Shown: positions 1-9,000 of the stretch, piece after piece
Layout of the letters: each line of letters begins with the position of its first letter
Position numbering within the stretch: the stretch's first letter is position 1
From: a bacterium UBP8_UBA817
GTDB taxonomy: Bacteria > Margulisbacteria > Marinamargulisbacteria > SXXA01 > SICP01
Direction of reading: 5' to 3'
Assembly: GCA_945888435.1 (NCBI GenBank)
Contig: CAMCZW010000013.1
Span: 1 to 46,895 of the forward strand
Length of the DNA: 46,895 nt
Translations under genes and position numbers: made by a program
The notes under the pieces: model-generated
Told to the model about the DNA's origin: nothing
The model's input: the letters and a program-made list of their open reading frames with translations, nothing else
Database searches by the model: none

Positions 1-97
1 TAAAGTTGCACCTGCACCCTTTACATTTATATCGCTGCTTTCCAAGTGCCTGACCGTTCTTAACTCTATCCTTAGACCCACATTTTGGACACTCCAT
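1..97 (-). CDS. IS1-type transposase, N-terminal zinc ribbon (partial, runs off window)
   Basis: The minus strand from the ATG at 95-97 reads a small zinc-ribbon start with the order CPKC, KNG, KQRYKCKGC, C-N-F and continues past the window edge. The pattern of two CxxC-type cysteine pairs joined by KNG and KQRYxC is typical of the N-terminus of IS1 InsA and related transposases, where it helps bind the element ends. A good ribosome site, AAGGGGT, lies about 5 nt before the ATG. Only 32 codons are visible, so the exact IS family is inferred. The inverted repeat of the element should lie between 98 and 155, but I cannot place it without the other end. Confidence 0.72.
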   Translation of the reverse strand, partial: MECPKCGSKDRVKNGQALGKQRYKCKGCRCNF

Positions 98-155
98 GGC
101 ACACCCCTTTTATCTTTAAGTAGACCATCAGTATTTAATTAGCAATCCCGAGATT

Positions 156-1787
156 TTATAGTTGAGTAAGAAGGCTAGGGTCGTAGTCCGTTGGTTTTTC
201 ATAGCCGAGTAGCGTGCAGAGGGTAGCGGCGATATTGGTGAGACCTGGGGTTGTAAGCGGCGTTAGTTTGAATTTTTTATCAAGATCTTTACCGATGATG
301 GCACAGGGGACTGGGTTTAAGGTATGAGATGTTTTGGGGATTTTTTGACCGTTTTTGATCTCGAACATGATATCGGCATTACCGTGGTCGGCTAGGATAA
401 TGGCGCATCCATTTAGCTCCTCGATGGTTTGGAGTAACTGGGTGACGCAGTCGTCGGTGACTTCGACGGATTTGACGGCGGCGTCCATAACGCCGGTATG
501 CCCGACCATATCTGGATTGGCGATGTTGATTCGGCCAAAGTCAAATTGCCCACTTTTTAAGAGCTCGATGGTTTTTTGAGTGGATTCATAGGCTTTCATT
601 TCGGGTTTTTGCTCGAAAGGAATGCGGTCGGAGGGGATTTCGACATAGGTTTCGAGGGATTGGTTGATATAACCTGAATTGTTGCCATTCCAAAAATAGG
701 TGACATGACCGTATTTTTGAGTTTCGGAAATGGCGAAACTGCGGATGCCCATGGCACATAAATAATCGCTGATGGGATGGCTGATATGGGGTGGTTGTAC
801 GAGGAAATGGTTGGGGAGTTTGAGGTCTCCGTCATATTGCATCATGCCTGCAAAGTGAACTTTGGGATGGCGTTTTCGGTCAAATTTAGTGAAGTCTTTG
901 ACTTCGAAGGCCTGGGTGATTTCGATGGCGCGATCGCCTCTGAAATTACAGAAAATGACACTGTCGTTATCTTGGATTTGGCCGATAGGACCCTTGTCAT
1001 CCACAATGACAAAAGGAGGGAGATATTGATCATTTCGTTTTGGATCTTCTTGGTAGTAGGTGCTGATGGCTTCTGTGGCCGAATGAAATGGACGACCTTC
1101 ACCTAAGACATGAGCATCCCATCCACGTTTCACGATGTCCCAATCGGCGTTGTAGCGATCCATGGTGGTAATCATTCGTCCGCCACCGGATGCGATTTGG
1201 TAATCAACATGATAGGTATTTTTGAGGGTGGTTAATGTGGCCTCTAATGTTGCGATGTAGTCGGGAGCTGATTTTTCGTAGACATCGCGGCCGTCGAGGA
1301 GAATGTGGACTCTGGCTTTTTGGACACCATTTTCGGCGGCCTTTTGGAGCATTTTGAGGAGATGGTTGATATGGGAGTGGACGTTGCCGTCGGATAATAA
1401 GCCGATAAAATGGAGAGTGCTTGCATGGTTATTAGTATTGGTAATGACGTCTTTCCAAGGTTGATCTTGAAATAATTGGCCGCTTGCAATGGCGTTTTGG
1501 ACTAAAGTAGCGCCTTGATCAAAAATCCGACCTGCACCGAGTGCGTTGTGGCCCACTTCGCTATTGCCCATATCATCATCGCTGGGCATGCCTACAGCGG
1601 TACCATGGGCTTTGAGTTGAGTATAAATAGGTGTAGTGATGAGGTGGTCGAGAGTGGGGGTGTTGGCCATGTGGACGGCATTGCCTTCGAAGGGCTCGCC
1701 GATTCCCATGCCATCCATGATGATTAAAAGGACTGGCCCTGTACAGGGTTTTCCGATTACACTTTTGGTTAAATGAAGTGATGACAT
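156..1787 (-). CDS. gpmI: 2,3-bisphosphoglycerate-independent phosphoglycerate mutase
   Basis: Glycolytic/gluconeogenic enzyme interconverting 3- and 2-phosphoglycerate in the cytosol, an Mn-dependent member of the alkaline phosphatase superfamily. From the chosen start the protein has 543 residues. Visible landmarks are the metal-binding LLIIMDGMG (about 20-28), the phosphoserine motif DMGNSEVGHNALGAGR with Ser76, and the C-terminal metal site ADHGNAD. The open frame runs 36 codons further upstream to 1895, but that extension overlaps the divergent dapB start and lacks family resemblance; Met at 1787 is a few residues before the conserved region. No Shine-Dalgarno precedes it; a TATACT hexamer sits 7 nt upstream, which suggests a leaderless mRNA. 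The length is slightly above the usual ~510. Confidence 0.95.
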   Translation of the reverse strand: MSSLHLTKSVIGKPCTGPVLLIIMDGMGIGEPFEGNAVHMANTPTLDHLITTPIYTQLKAHGTAVGMPSDDDMGNSEVGHNALGAGRIFDQGATLVQNAIASGQLFQDQPWKDVITNTNNHASTLHFIGLLSDGNVHSHINHLLKMLQKAAENGVQKARVHILLDGRDVYEKSAPDYIATLEATLTTLKNTYHVDYQIASGGGRMITTMDRYNADWDIVKRGWDAHVLGEGRPFHSATEAISTYYQEDPKRNDQYLPPFVIVDDKGPIGQIQDNDSVIFCNFRGDRAIEITQAFEVKDFTKFDRKRHPKVHFAGMMQYDGDLKLPNHFLVQPPHISHPISDYLCAMGIRSFAISETQKYGHVTYFWNGNNSGYINQSLETYVEIPSDRIPFEQKPEMKAYESTQKTIELLKSGQFDFGRINIANPDMVGHTGVMDAAVKSVEVTDDCVTQLLQTIEELNGCAIILADHGNADIMFEIKNGQKIPKTSHTLNPVPCAIIGKDLDKKFKLTPLTTPGLTNIAATLCTLLGYEKPTDYDPSLLTQL

Positions 1788-1794
1788 GGCATGT

Positions 1795-1800
1795 AGTATA
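1795..1800 (-). promoter_or_regulatory. Possible -10 box of gpmI (leaderless start)
   Basis: The minus strand reads TATACT, then 7 nt, then the gpmI ATG. With the usual 6-8 nt from -10 to the start site, transcription would begin at or next to the A of the ATG. No clear -35 is seen at 16-18 nt spacing. Confidence 0.4.
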
Positions 1801-1829
1801 GCCGTTTTGGCTATTTTGGAGGAGTGACT

Positions 1830-2564
1830 ATGATTAAGGTAATTATTAATGGGGCCAGCGGTAAAATGGGGCAATCGACGGTGAAAGCTATCCATAATGA
1901 TCCTGCATTTGAGCTGATAGCGGAATGTAATCGTGAAAATCCTTTAGAGAAGGCGCTCAGTATTTCTAAGCCCGATGTTGTGATTGATTTTACGCATCCT
2001 TCTGTTGTGAAACAAAATGTTGAAATGGTGGTTCATGCGGGGATTCATGCCGTAGTTGGGACCACAGGACTAAGTTCTGCTGATTTAGAAGAGTTAAGAT
2101 CGCTTGCGGCTCAGCATCATGTTGCGGTACTGGTCATCCCTAATTTTGCGATTGGGGCAGTACTAATGATGAAGTTTGCTGCGGAAGCGGCCAAGCATAT
2201 GGCTCGTGTTGAAATTATTGAATATCATCATGACCAAAAAGCGGATGCGCCTTCTGGGACAGCGATTAAGACTGCTCAGTTAATTGCGGACGCGGCTCCG
2301 AGTGTAAATGAGATTCCATTGGTTGAAAAAGAGTTGATTACAGGTGCGAGAGGTGGGGCTTCCCATCGGATACCGATTCATTCTGTTCGCTTGCCTGGGT
2401 TTGTGGCGAGTCAGGAAGTGATTTTGGGTGGAGTGGGACAAACTTTGATCATTCGCCATGACACAGTTTCACGTGAATCTTTTATGCAGGGCGTGGTTCT
2501 TTGTGTGAAGAGAGCCGCGGAATTTAGCGGTAAATTGGTTTATGGATTGGAGAATTTACTTTAG
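1830..2564 (+). CDS. dapB: 4-hydroxy-tetrahydrodipicolinate reductase
   Basis: Catalyses the NAD(P)H-dependent reduction step of the diaminopimelate/lysine pathway, giving tetrahydrodipicolinate for lysine and peptidoglycan. The 244-residue protein shows the nucleotide-binding GASGKMG (8-14), VIDFTHPS (51-58), VGTTGLS (76-82), and the catalytic/substrate segment EYHHDQKADAPSGTA with His133-His134 and Lys137. A GTG at 1824 is open in frame, but the perfect ribosome site GGAGGA at 1818-1823 is correctly spaced (6 nt) for the ATG at 1830 and would overlap a GTG start. It diverges from gpmI. asd, which acts two steps earlier in the same pathway, follows after a 227-nt palindrome-rich spacer. Confidence 0.96.
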   Translation: MIKVIINGASGKMGQSTVKAIHNDPAFELIAECNRENPLEKALSISKPDVVIDFTHPSVVKQNVEMVVHAGIHAVVGTTGLSSADLEELRSLAAQHHVAVLVIPNFAIGAVLMMKFAAEAAKHMARVEIIEYHHDQKADAPSGTAIKTAQLIADAAPSVNEIPLVEKELITGARGGASHRIPIHSVRLPGFVASQEVILGGVGQTLIIRHDTVSRESFMQGVVLCVKRAAEFSGKLVYGLENLL

Positions 2565-2590
2565 GGTCTTTTGACTGGCCTTGCTGTTCC

Positions 2591-2697
2591 GTTCGGGCCC
2601 CTCGATACATCCACCGTCGCTAACGCTGTGGCGGACACTCGGGGACCGTTTGGATCGAAGTAGTACTGCCCTTACTTATTCCCCTCTCAGAGAGGGG
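2591..2697. repeat. Palindrome-rich dapB-asd spacer
   Basis: The spacer 2565-2791 holds two inverted structures. The first pairs GGCCCCTCGA (about 2597) with CTCGGGGACC (about 2638) around an inner CCAC...GTGG hairpin. The second is CCCCTCT-CAG-AGAGGGG at 2681-2697, a perfect 7-bp stem with a 3-nt loop, followed by a G-rich stretch. No U-run follows either, so they do not look like simple terminators. They resemble REP/MITE-type palindromes; the CCCCTCT...AGAGGGG core is like that of the three-copy element family elsewhere in the window, but the surrounding sequence is different. Confidence 0.45.
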
Positions 2698-2791
2698 TGG
2701 CACGTAGTGACGGGGTGTTAGTGACTTATATTGAGATGACAGGTATTGGGGTTTTTGCTAAAGTAAAGGCACTTTTTGGATGAGGTTTTAG

Positions 2792-3793
2792 ATGAAAAAA
2801 TATACAGTTGCCGTTGTCGGTGCGACCGGGGTTGTGGGGCGAGAAATTATTTCTACGCTTGAGCAGAGGAAGTTTCCTGTTTGTAAGCTTGTGCCTTTGG
2901 CTTCGGAAAGATCATTGGGCCAATACGTGACATTTAATGGAGAATCGATTGCGGTTCAAGTATTAACAGCGGACTCGTTTGAAAATGTGGATTTTGCATT
3001 ATTTTCTGCGGGCGGATCAATTTCTGAGAAATTTGTCCCTGAGGCTGTGAAACATGGCGCGGTGTGTATTGATAATACGTCTCATTTTAGGATGCATCCC
3101 GATGTTCCGTTGGTGGTGCCTGAAGTGAATGCTCATGCGCTTAAACGACATCAAGGTATTATTGCAAATCCTAATTGCTCGACAGCTCAAATGGTGATGG
3201 TGCTTAAGCCTATTCATGATGCGGCGACGATTAAGCGGGTTGTGGTATCGACCTATCAGTCGGTGTCGGGTGCGGGTAAAGAGGCGATGTCAGAGCTTGA
3301 ACAACAAAGCCGAGTTAATTTGGCGGGTAGTAGTGCAGAGCCTGAAGTATTTAAAAAATCGATTTCGTTTAATTTGATTCCTCAAATTGATTCGTTTACT
3401 GAAAATGGCTATACCAAAGAAGAATTGAAAATGATTAATGAAACTCAAAAGATTTTAGAAGATTCGTCGATTAAAGTGACCGCTACTTGTGTGAGAGTGC
3501 CTGTTTTTGTGGGTCATAGTGAATCGATTAATATCCAAACTGAAAGAAAAATCACGGCTGATGAAGTCAGAGACTTATTATCTAAATTCCCCAATGTTGA
3601 AGTGATGGATGACCCTGCGAATGGGGTGTATCCAACGCCTAAGGAAATTGCAGGCACAGACCCGACTTATGTGGGTCGAATTAGAGAAGATTTATCGATT
3701 GAAAATGGAATTGAACTTTGGTGCGTGGCGGATAACCTCCGTAAGGGCGCTGCGTTGAACGCTGTTCAGATTGCTGAGGCCTTGATTGCCTAA
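2792..3793 (+). CDS. asd: Aspartate-semialdehyde dehydrogenase
   Basis: Reduces aspartyl phosphate to aspartate semialdehyde with NADPH at the branch to lysine, threonine and methionine. The 333-residue protein has the Rossmann motif GATGVVG (10-16), the FSAGGSIS segment, and the active-site motif NPNCSTAQM with the nucleophile Cys129. RVPVFVGHSESI near residue 235 carries the conserved catalytic-region histidine. Length and motif order match the family. The start ATG is preceded by GATGAGG about 7 nt upstream. A methyltransferase gene begins 4 nt after the stop, so the two are probably cotranscribed. Confidence 0.96.
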   Translation: MKKYTVAVVGATGVVGREIISTLEQRKFPVCKLVPLASERSLGQYVTFNGESIAVQVLTADSFENVDFALFSAGGSISEKFVPEAVKHGAVCIDNTSHFRMHPDVPLVVPEVNAHALKRHQGIIANPNCSTAQMVMVLKPIHDAATIKRVVVSTYQSVSGAGKEAMSELEQQSRVNLAGSSAEPEVFKKSISFNLIPQIDSFTENGYTKEELKMINETQKILEDSSIKVTATCVRVPVFVGHSESINIQTERKITADEVRDLLSKFPNVEVMDDPANGVYPTPKEIAGTDPTYVGRIREDLSIENGIELWCVADNLRKGAALNAVQIAEALIA

Positions 3794-3797
3794 TTGA

Positions 3798-4397
3798 ATG
3801 GTACATCCTGACGTCCTTAATTTTTTTGAAAATGGGGCCGTGCAGTTTGGAAAATCTCATAGAGCCTCTGGATGGTTTTCTGCCTTTACTCAGGAATTAA
3901 GATTTCATGTCTTGGCGTCTTCGCTTAATTGGGAGGCGTTGCATCATGTTTTGGATGTGGGGTGCGGCCAGGGGGACTTGGTTGATTTTTGTAAAACTCA
4001 TGACTATCCCTGTCTTTATCAGGGGGTTGATGTGTCGCCTTCGATGATTGAAATTGCCCGTGCGACGGTCCCCCATGCGGAGTTTAGAGTGCAGGATTTT
4101 ATGAGTTCAAATTTTCAGTCTCAGGTGGATTTTGTAGTGGGATCCGGCCTAGCCAATGTGGATATTGAAAATGCAGTCCCTTATGTCTGTGAGTTGATTA
4201 GAAAAGGGTTTTCTTTGAGCCGGGTTGGGTGTGGATTTAATTTTTTGTCTTCGTTAACCCCTGTGAGCGATCGAAAATCTCAGATGATTTATTATGACCC
4301 GATTGAGATTTTGAAGTTTTGTTTTACCCTGACGCCCCATGTGATGCTGAATCATCACTATCTTCCGAATGATTTTACGGTGTGCTTGTTTAAATAA
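3798..4397 (+). CDS. Class I SAM-dependent methyltransferase
   Basis: A 199-residue protein with the SAM-binding glycine-rich loop VLDVGCGQGD (51-60), a following acidic motif (YQGVDVSPSMIEIA) that would hold the ribose hydroxyls, and HAEFRVQDF as the adenine-binding region. This is a clear Rossmann methyltransferase of the small, stand-alone type. The substrate cannot be read from the sequence. The gene starts 4 nt after the asd stop with only a weak ribosome site, which suggests translational coupling, but nothing in the protein points to amino-acid metabolism. Confidence 0.8.
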   Translation: MVHPDVLNFFENGAVQFGKSHRASGWFSAFTQELRFHVLASSLNWEALHHVLDVGCGQGDLVDFCKTHDYPCLYQGVDVSPSMIEIARATVPHAEFRVQDFMSSNFQSQVDFVVGSGLANVDIENAVPYVCELIRKGFSLSRVGCGFNFLSSLTPVSDRKSQMIYYDPIEILKFCFTLTPHVMLNHHYLPNDFTVCLFK

Positions 4398-4426
4398 TAC
4401 TTTTACTATGGCACTTCTGGACGCTT

Positions 4427-4440
4427 AAGGGTCTGACCCC
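4427..4440 (+). repeat. 14-bp motif AAGGGTCTGACCCC, copy 1
   Basis: The same 14 bases occur in reverse orientation at 14907-14920, just after the stop of the 2,937-aa gene. The inner GGGTC-TGACCC is itself nearly palindromic. Here it lies directly at the 5' edge of the pentapeptide-repeat remnant. Motifs of this kind are often parts of dispersed extragenic palindromes; that link is inference. Confidence 0.4.
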
Positions 4441-4790
4441 TTGATGTTGCGGGAATAGATCTGACTCAAGTTAATTTTTCAGGTATTGATATTAAACCGT
4501 TGGATTTGAGTAAGGCTAAACTTTCATTTCGAAGTATTGATACGATTGATAGTAAGTTTAATCATAAAAAACTTGTATATGCAATTCAGTTGCTTAAGCA
4601 ATTATCTGAGGAAGATCCCCCCAGTGATTATCAATCATTTAAGTCTATTCTTAATAATCGATTGTATTCTAACGATGTGGCATTTAGTAAAGTGTGGAAT
4701 GAATATAAAGGTAAAGTTGATGCCGCAAAAGTGAACTATGTTCTGGAAGAACAAGGAGACTCGGAGACCGATCCATTTCTGCCTATTTGA
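4437..4790 (+). pseudogene. Remnant of a pentapeptide-repeat protein
   Basis: The frame is open from 4437 to the stop at 4790. Its first ~30 residues follow five-residue periodicity with a hydrophobic centre: DLTQV-NFSGI-DIKPL-DLSKA-KLSFR-SIDTI. That is the pentapeptide-repeat beta-helix pattern. A hydrophilic alpha-type tail of about 75 residues follows. There is no ATG or GTG before the repeats and no ribosome site; the only alternative start is a TTG at 4500, inside the repeats. A stop codon at 4434 and the 14-bp GGGTCTGACCCC motif lie at the left edge. I read this as the 3' end of a larger gene cut off by a rearrangement. A short expressed protein from the TTG is possible but unlikely. 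Confidence 0.55.
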
Positions 4791-4805
4791 AAAATTGACT
4801 CGGGT

Positions 4806-5831
4806 TTAGATGATGATCATCGCATCACCAAAGCTATAAAATCTGTAGTTATTTTTAATGGCTTCCTGGTAGGCGTTTTGGATGGTTTCACGGCTTGCGA
4901 GGGCGGAGACCATGCAGAGCAGCGTGGATTTTGGCAGATGAAAATTGGTAATGAGGGCGTTTACAATTTTGAACTGGTAGCCTGGGTAGATAAATAAATT
5001 GGTGCTTTTGCTGCCATGACCAAGTTTGCCGTTAGTCATAAATGATTCTAGCGTGCGGACGACGGTGGTGCCGACGGCGATGATGCGTTTTTTTGCTTGG
5101 ATGGCCTGGTTTAGGCGATCGGCGGTGTCTTGGCCGATATGGACGGTTTCGTGGTGCATGGGGTGATCGAGGATGGAGTCGGTTTCGATGGGTTTGAAGG
5201 TGCCGTAGCCCACATGAAGCGTGACGGTTTCGGTTTGGATATTTTTGGATTTTAATTGATCGAGTAAGTCTTGTGTGAAGTGGAGGCCTGCGGTGGGGGC
5301 TGCGACCGCGCCTTTGTTTTTGGCGAAGACGGTTTGGTAGCGGTCTTCAGCATCGGGGATGTCGGTGGTGATATAGGGGGGGAGGGGGATTTCTCCATGG
5401 GTTTGGAGGATATCCCAAATGGAGTCAGGGGAGTCGAATTGAATAGTGTGGATGGGAGAGTCTGTGGTTTTGTGAATCAGGGTTAGTTTAGTGGTTTCTG
5501 AGAGGTGAAGAGTATCTCCAATCGATAGCCGTCTTGCGTTTTTGATGAGACAAGACCATGTGAGGGTATCTTGGGTGGGTTCTAATAATAATAATTCGAT
5601 TTTGGCGCCGCTTTGTTTTTTGGCATGAATGCGGGCTTTGATTACTTGGGTATCGTTAAAAACTAGGACATCGTTGGGTGTGAGGAGAGAGAGAATATCT
5701 TTGAATTGCATGTGGGCGATTTGAGAGGTGTGAGGCGTAACGACCATGAGTTTGCTTTCGCTGCGGTGAGTGAGTGGGGTTTGGGCGATGAGATGTTGGG
5801 GCAGGGTGTAATCAAAATCTGAGGTGTTCAT
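4806..5831 (-). CDS. queA: S-adenosylmethionine:tRNA ribosyltransferase-isomerase
   Basis: Transfers and isomerises the ribosyl group of SAM onto preQ1 in tRNA, the penultimate step of queuosine synthesis. The 341-residue protein begins MNTSDFDYTLPQHLIAQTP, as in the family, and shows the conserved PTAGLHFT, HVGYGTFKPI, and C-terminal TNLFIYPGYQF...ALITNFHLPKSTLL blocks. Length is normal. No Shine-Dalgarno is seen before the ATG; instead TACAAT lies 7 nt upstream. No other queuosine gene is in the window. The gene diverges from the 2,937-aa gene, with a large hairpin between them. Confidence 0.96.
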   Translation of the reverse strand: MNTSDFDYTLPQHLIAQTPLTHRSESKLMVVTPHTSQIAHMQFKDILSLLTPNDVLVFNDTQVIKARIHAKKQSGAKIELLLLEPTQDTLTWSCLIKNARRLSIGDTLHLSETTKLTLIHKTTDSPIHTIQFDSPDSIWDILQTHGEIPLPPYITTDIPDAEDRYQTVFAKNKGAVAAPTAGLHFTQDLLDQLKSKNIQTETVTLHVGYGTFKPIETDSILDHPMHHETVHIGQDTADRLNQAIQAKKRIIAVGTTVVRTLESFMTNGKLGHGSKSTNLFIYPGYQFKIVNALITNFHLPKSTLLCMVSALASRETIQNAYQEAIKNNYRFYSFGDAMIII

Positions 5832-5838
5832 GGGGGGT

Positions 5839-5844
5839 ATTGTA
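5839..5844 (-). promoter_or_regulatory. Possible -10 box of queA (leaderless start)
   Basis: The minus strand reads TACAAT (5 of 6 to TATAAT), 7 nt of ACCCCCC, then the ATG. A TTATCA with 18-nt spacing upstream could be the -35; it lies inside the adjacent hairpin. Confidence 0.42.
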
Positions 5845-5848
5845 GTTC

Positions 5849-5945
5849 GAAAGGTTCCTGGTTGATAAGCGTCCAGAAGAGCCAGGTTAATTTCGCTAGG
5901 AAATCAACCTGGCTCTTCTGCACACATAACAACCAGGAACCTTTC
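5849..5945. repeat. Large nested inverted repeat between queA and the giant gene
   Basis: An outer 16-bp perfect pair (5849-5864 with 5930-5945, GAAAGGTTCCTGGTTG and its complement) encloses an inner 21-nt arm (5874-5894 with 5900-5920, beginning CAGAAGAGCCAGGTT). The inner arm pairs at 20 of 21 positions around the 5-nt loop GCTAG. Two internal spacers of 9 nt separate the stems. The structure sits in a divergent promoter region, so it is not an ordinary terminator. It may be a small mobile palindrome or a structured leader; no second copy is in the window. A short plus-strand frame runs through it but has no coding signs. Confidence 0.85.
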
Positions 5946-6083
5946 TTGTTTCGGAATATTCACTTTTGGGCACTATTTATCTATAGTTGGGGAAATTATA
6001 TTTTTTGGTGCAACTTATTTGGATTTTTTCTCGATAAGTTGTGTATCGGTTATTTTTACATTTTTATGTGAGGGAGTGGCTTT

Positions 6084-9000
6084 ATGGCATTAAGAGTAAG
6101 TAAGTATTCTGCCCCAAGCGGCCAGCCTCAGTCGGGAGCGGATAAAGATGGTGTAGCTAACGCTTTTACTGGAATTAAAACAGTTAAGCCCTCACCCTCT
6201 TCTTTTTCAAGCCCTACTCAGGCTAAGAGCCTTGTTCAGCAATTTAGAGGTCATATTAATAAGGAGGCTTTATCAGCTACTCGCACTCATTCTATTAACC
6301 ACCGCTTTAAACTTGCTAGTGCGATTTTAGCGCAATTTAAGCCTATTCCGTCCGAACCGACGCAACTCTCTAATTTTTATAAACATGCACTTCCTGAATT
6401 AGTGACTCTTTTAAGAGAGATTGCTGTAGTGGCGGCGCAAGCTGGTCAGGGTGTGGATAATGAACTTTTAAGATCTATTTTTGGCGATACTTCGGTTGAT
6501 TCTGACTTGAAAGCATTACTTTTTTTACATCTTGTTTCCACGTCTTCGGCAGATCAGGTTGTGACCTTTGTTAATCAATTTAAAGAGGCTGGCTTAACAC
6601 TTCCTTCTACGGCATCATTTGCGGAGTTATTTTCTAAGAAACTTGTTGGCGATCAAAATGGCTTTGCGATTTTTGACTCTGCAATTTTTCGGCTAGATGA
6701 GCTGGTTGCGAAGGACTTACGTGAAGTCGTTTATTCTGCAGCGCTTCCTCCAAAAACAAACTTTCTGGGTGTTTTGTATAATGATGGTCGCCAACCTCAA
6801 ACTCAGCTGAGAGATCTATTTAATAGTGTTGAGGTGGGTGAATTTAGGGGTTCTACCTTAGAACATTCTCTGCCAGTACAAACTATTGTCGCCCATTTTA
6901 AGTCTGGCACTGTTGACCAGGCGCGCTTTGGGGATAATGCAACCAAAGTGATGAACGCGGTTCTCCGCGGTCATTTACACCCTTCTGTATTGGTACCTCT
7001 TGCGGAAGCGGCAATGAATTTTGGCCAAGATCATGTGGGGGTTGAGGCTTCAATTCTTTTTTATGAGACCTGTCCCGATAGCGCAAAAAAATCGGATGTG
7101 ATGACTAAAATCTGTGGATTATGTAAAGAAGGTAATCGAGTGGCTCTTCTCCCTGGCATGATTCCGCTGGGGACAGATCTTAGCAAGCTGAATGCCTTTA
7201 TTGACTCTGCAAATGCACGATCTACTGAATTATCTAATCAAGTAGAAGCGCCACGCGTGTGGGATTCCTTGGTGAATGGCGGAGATCTTACTTTTGCTTC
7301 TCATGTCGATGATGCGCTTTCAACCTCCCGTGCTTCTGGAAAGCATTGGGGTGTCACTGTGGCTGCGGTACTTCCTGAAAAAATATTAAATAAGGGTAGA
7401 TTTAACACCGATTATAAGCCTGCTATTAATGGAGATCTAGATCTCTATGAAGTGCGTAGCGAAGATGTGTTGGCTGTTCGTGACCATTTATGTAAACCCA
7501 TGGTGGCATTCGAGGTTGAGTTTCAAACAGCACTTACTGCAAGAGCCTTTACCTCTGAGAGAGGGGCTTTGGATTTAAGTACAGTCGGAAAGCTTAAAGC
7601 TAAGCTAGAGGCGTTTAAGGTTCAACTGGATAATAGCCCAGAATTGAAAGACGTGAAGCTTGCGACTAAACGATATATTTCTGAGGCTAAAGCTCGCTTA
7701 GACGCGATGATTGGTGACTTGGTTTTTGTAACCGATCACTGGGGGCAACTATATAACCGGTTTCCACTTGTTGAATTGAATAAGGGGGAACTGGCCACTT
7801 TTTCTCGTCAAATTAATTCTGCGATTAGTGTCGCTCAAGCTAAATTTGATAAGCCTAACGTAGGTGTTAAAACAAATAAACCGCAGCTTCGTGAGTTTAT
7901 GCAAGGGCTTGAGAGGCAATATCATGCGGTACTGTCTCAATTTTTAGTAGATGGCAAGATTGCTGGACTTACTAAATTTTTAAATGACACTTTGATTGGT
8001 GCACCAGACCAATTTAGACAGTTAGGTGATAAACAATCGCTACTTAGTGGCTCAAAAAAATATGTTAAAGAAGGCTTAGATAGGCTTAGCGCGATTAGGC
8101 GCGAAGTTAGTGGGCTTTTAGATGGCATCCAGCGTGCTCGTAGTGCACGAGAGGGTGCTGCTGTTAGCCGTGTTTTACGTAGACCCCCTGGGTTTAATTT
8201 GCAGGCGCCTTCTGCACTTAAACATGCTGTAGATCAAAAGACTGCTAGAGAGAAAATCGGTTTATTTGAAGCTGCTGCTCAAACCGCTCCATTGGCGGGG
8301 AGGACTTTGGATGAATCCATAGTAAATATGCAGACTCAAACTTCGGCATTATCTTCCACTTGGAACCCTTTGGATTGTGAAGAACTTTTGGTCAGGCTTG
8401 ATGGGAATATGATGGCTAATCCTCCAGTCAATCCGTTTGATTTTGGAGTACCAGGTTCTGTCCAGCAAAACCAGGCGTTGTCGATTGTATTGTCTCGATT
8501 GGCGAATACGTTGGAGCAGATGTTCCCTGGACCGGTGGAAACATTAGAACAGGCGATTGTGGATGCGATAGGGCCAGGTGCGTCTGATCCTGCTTTGGCG
8601 AAAGATATTTGTCATATCATTAGCGCTGCGATTGATCTTTTAAACCATCCTACTCTTGGATTTGATTCATTTAGAACACGGGCTGTATCGGGTCAGATTT
8701 CGACTGATGCGCATCGATTATCGGTTCGATTAGAGGCCTTGAAGGGCTTAATTGCGGCTGGAAAGGTTAATTCTTGGGTGAGACTTAATGCCCAATCGGC
8801 TGAATTTGAAGCTGTTTCTAAAGAACTGTTAATGCACCAACCTCTGGCTTCTGATGTCTCTAAATTGGCGTTGGTTGCTCCAGATCAAATGCTAGCGAAT
8901 TGTCATGCCCGCGCTCGTGAAGTGCGTGATGGACTTACTGAAATGATGGCTTTTGTTGAGCTTGCACAATTGAAAGGTGTGGCTTTGCCTGCGGGGGTTA

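Noticed and set aside
1788-1895. 36-codon N-terminal extension of gpmI
   Set aside because: It overlaps the dapB start and ribosome site and has no family resemblance.
5862-6071. 69-codon plus-strand frame upstream of the giant gene
   Set aside because: It runs through the long hairpin, lacks a ribosome site and encodes a low-complexity product.
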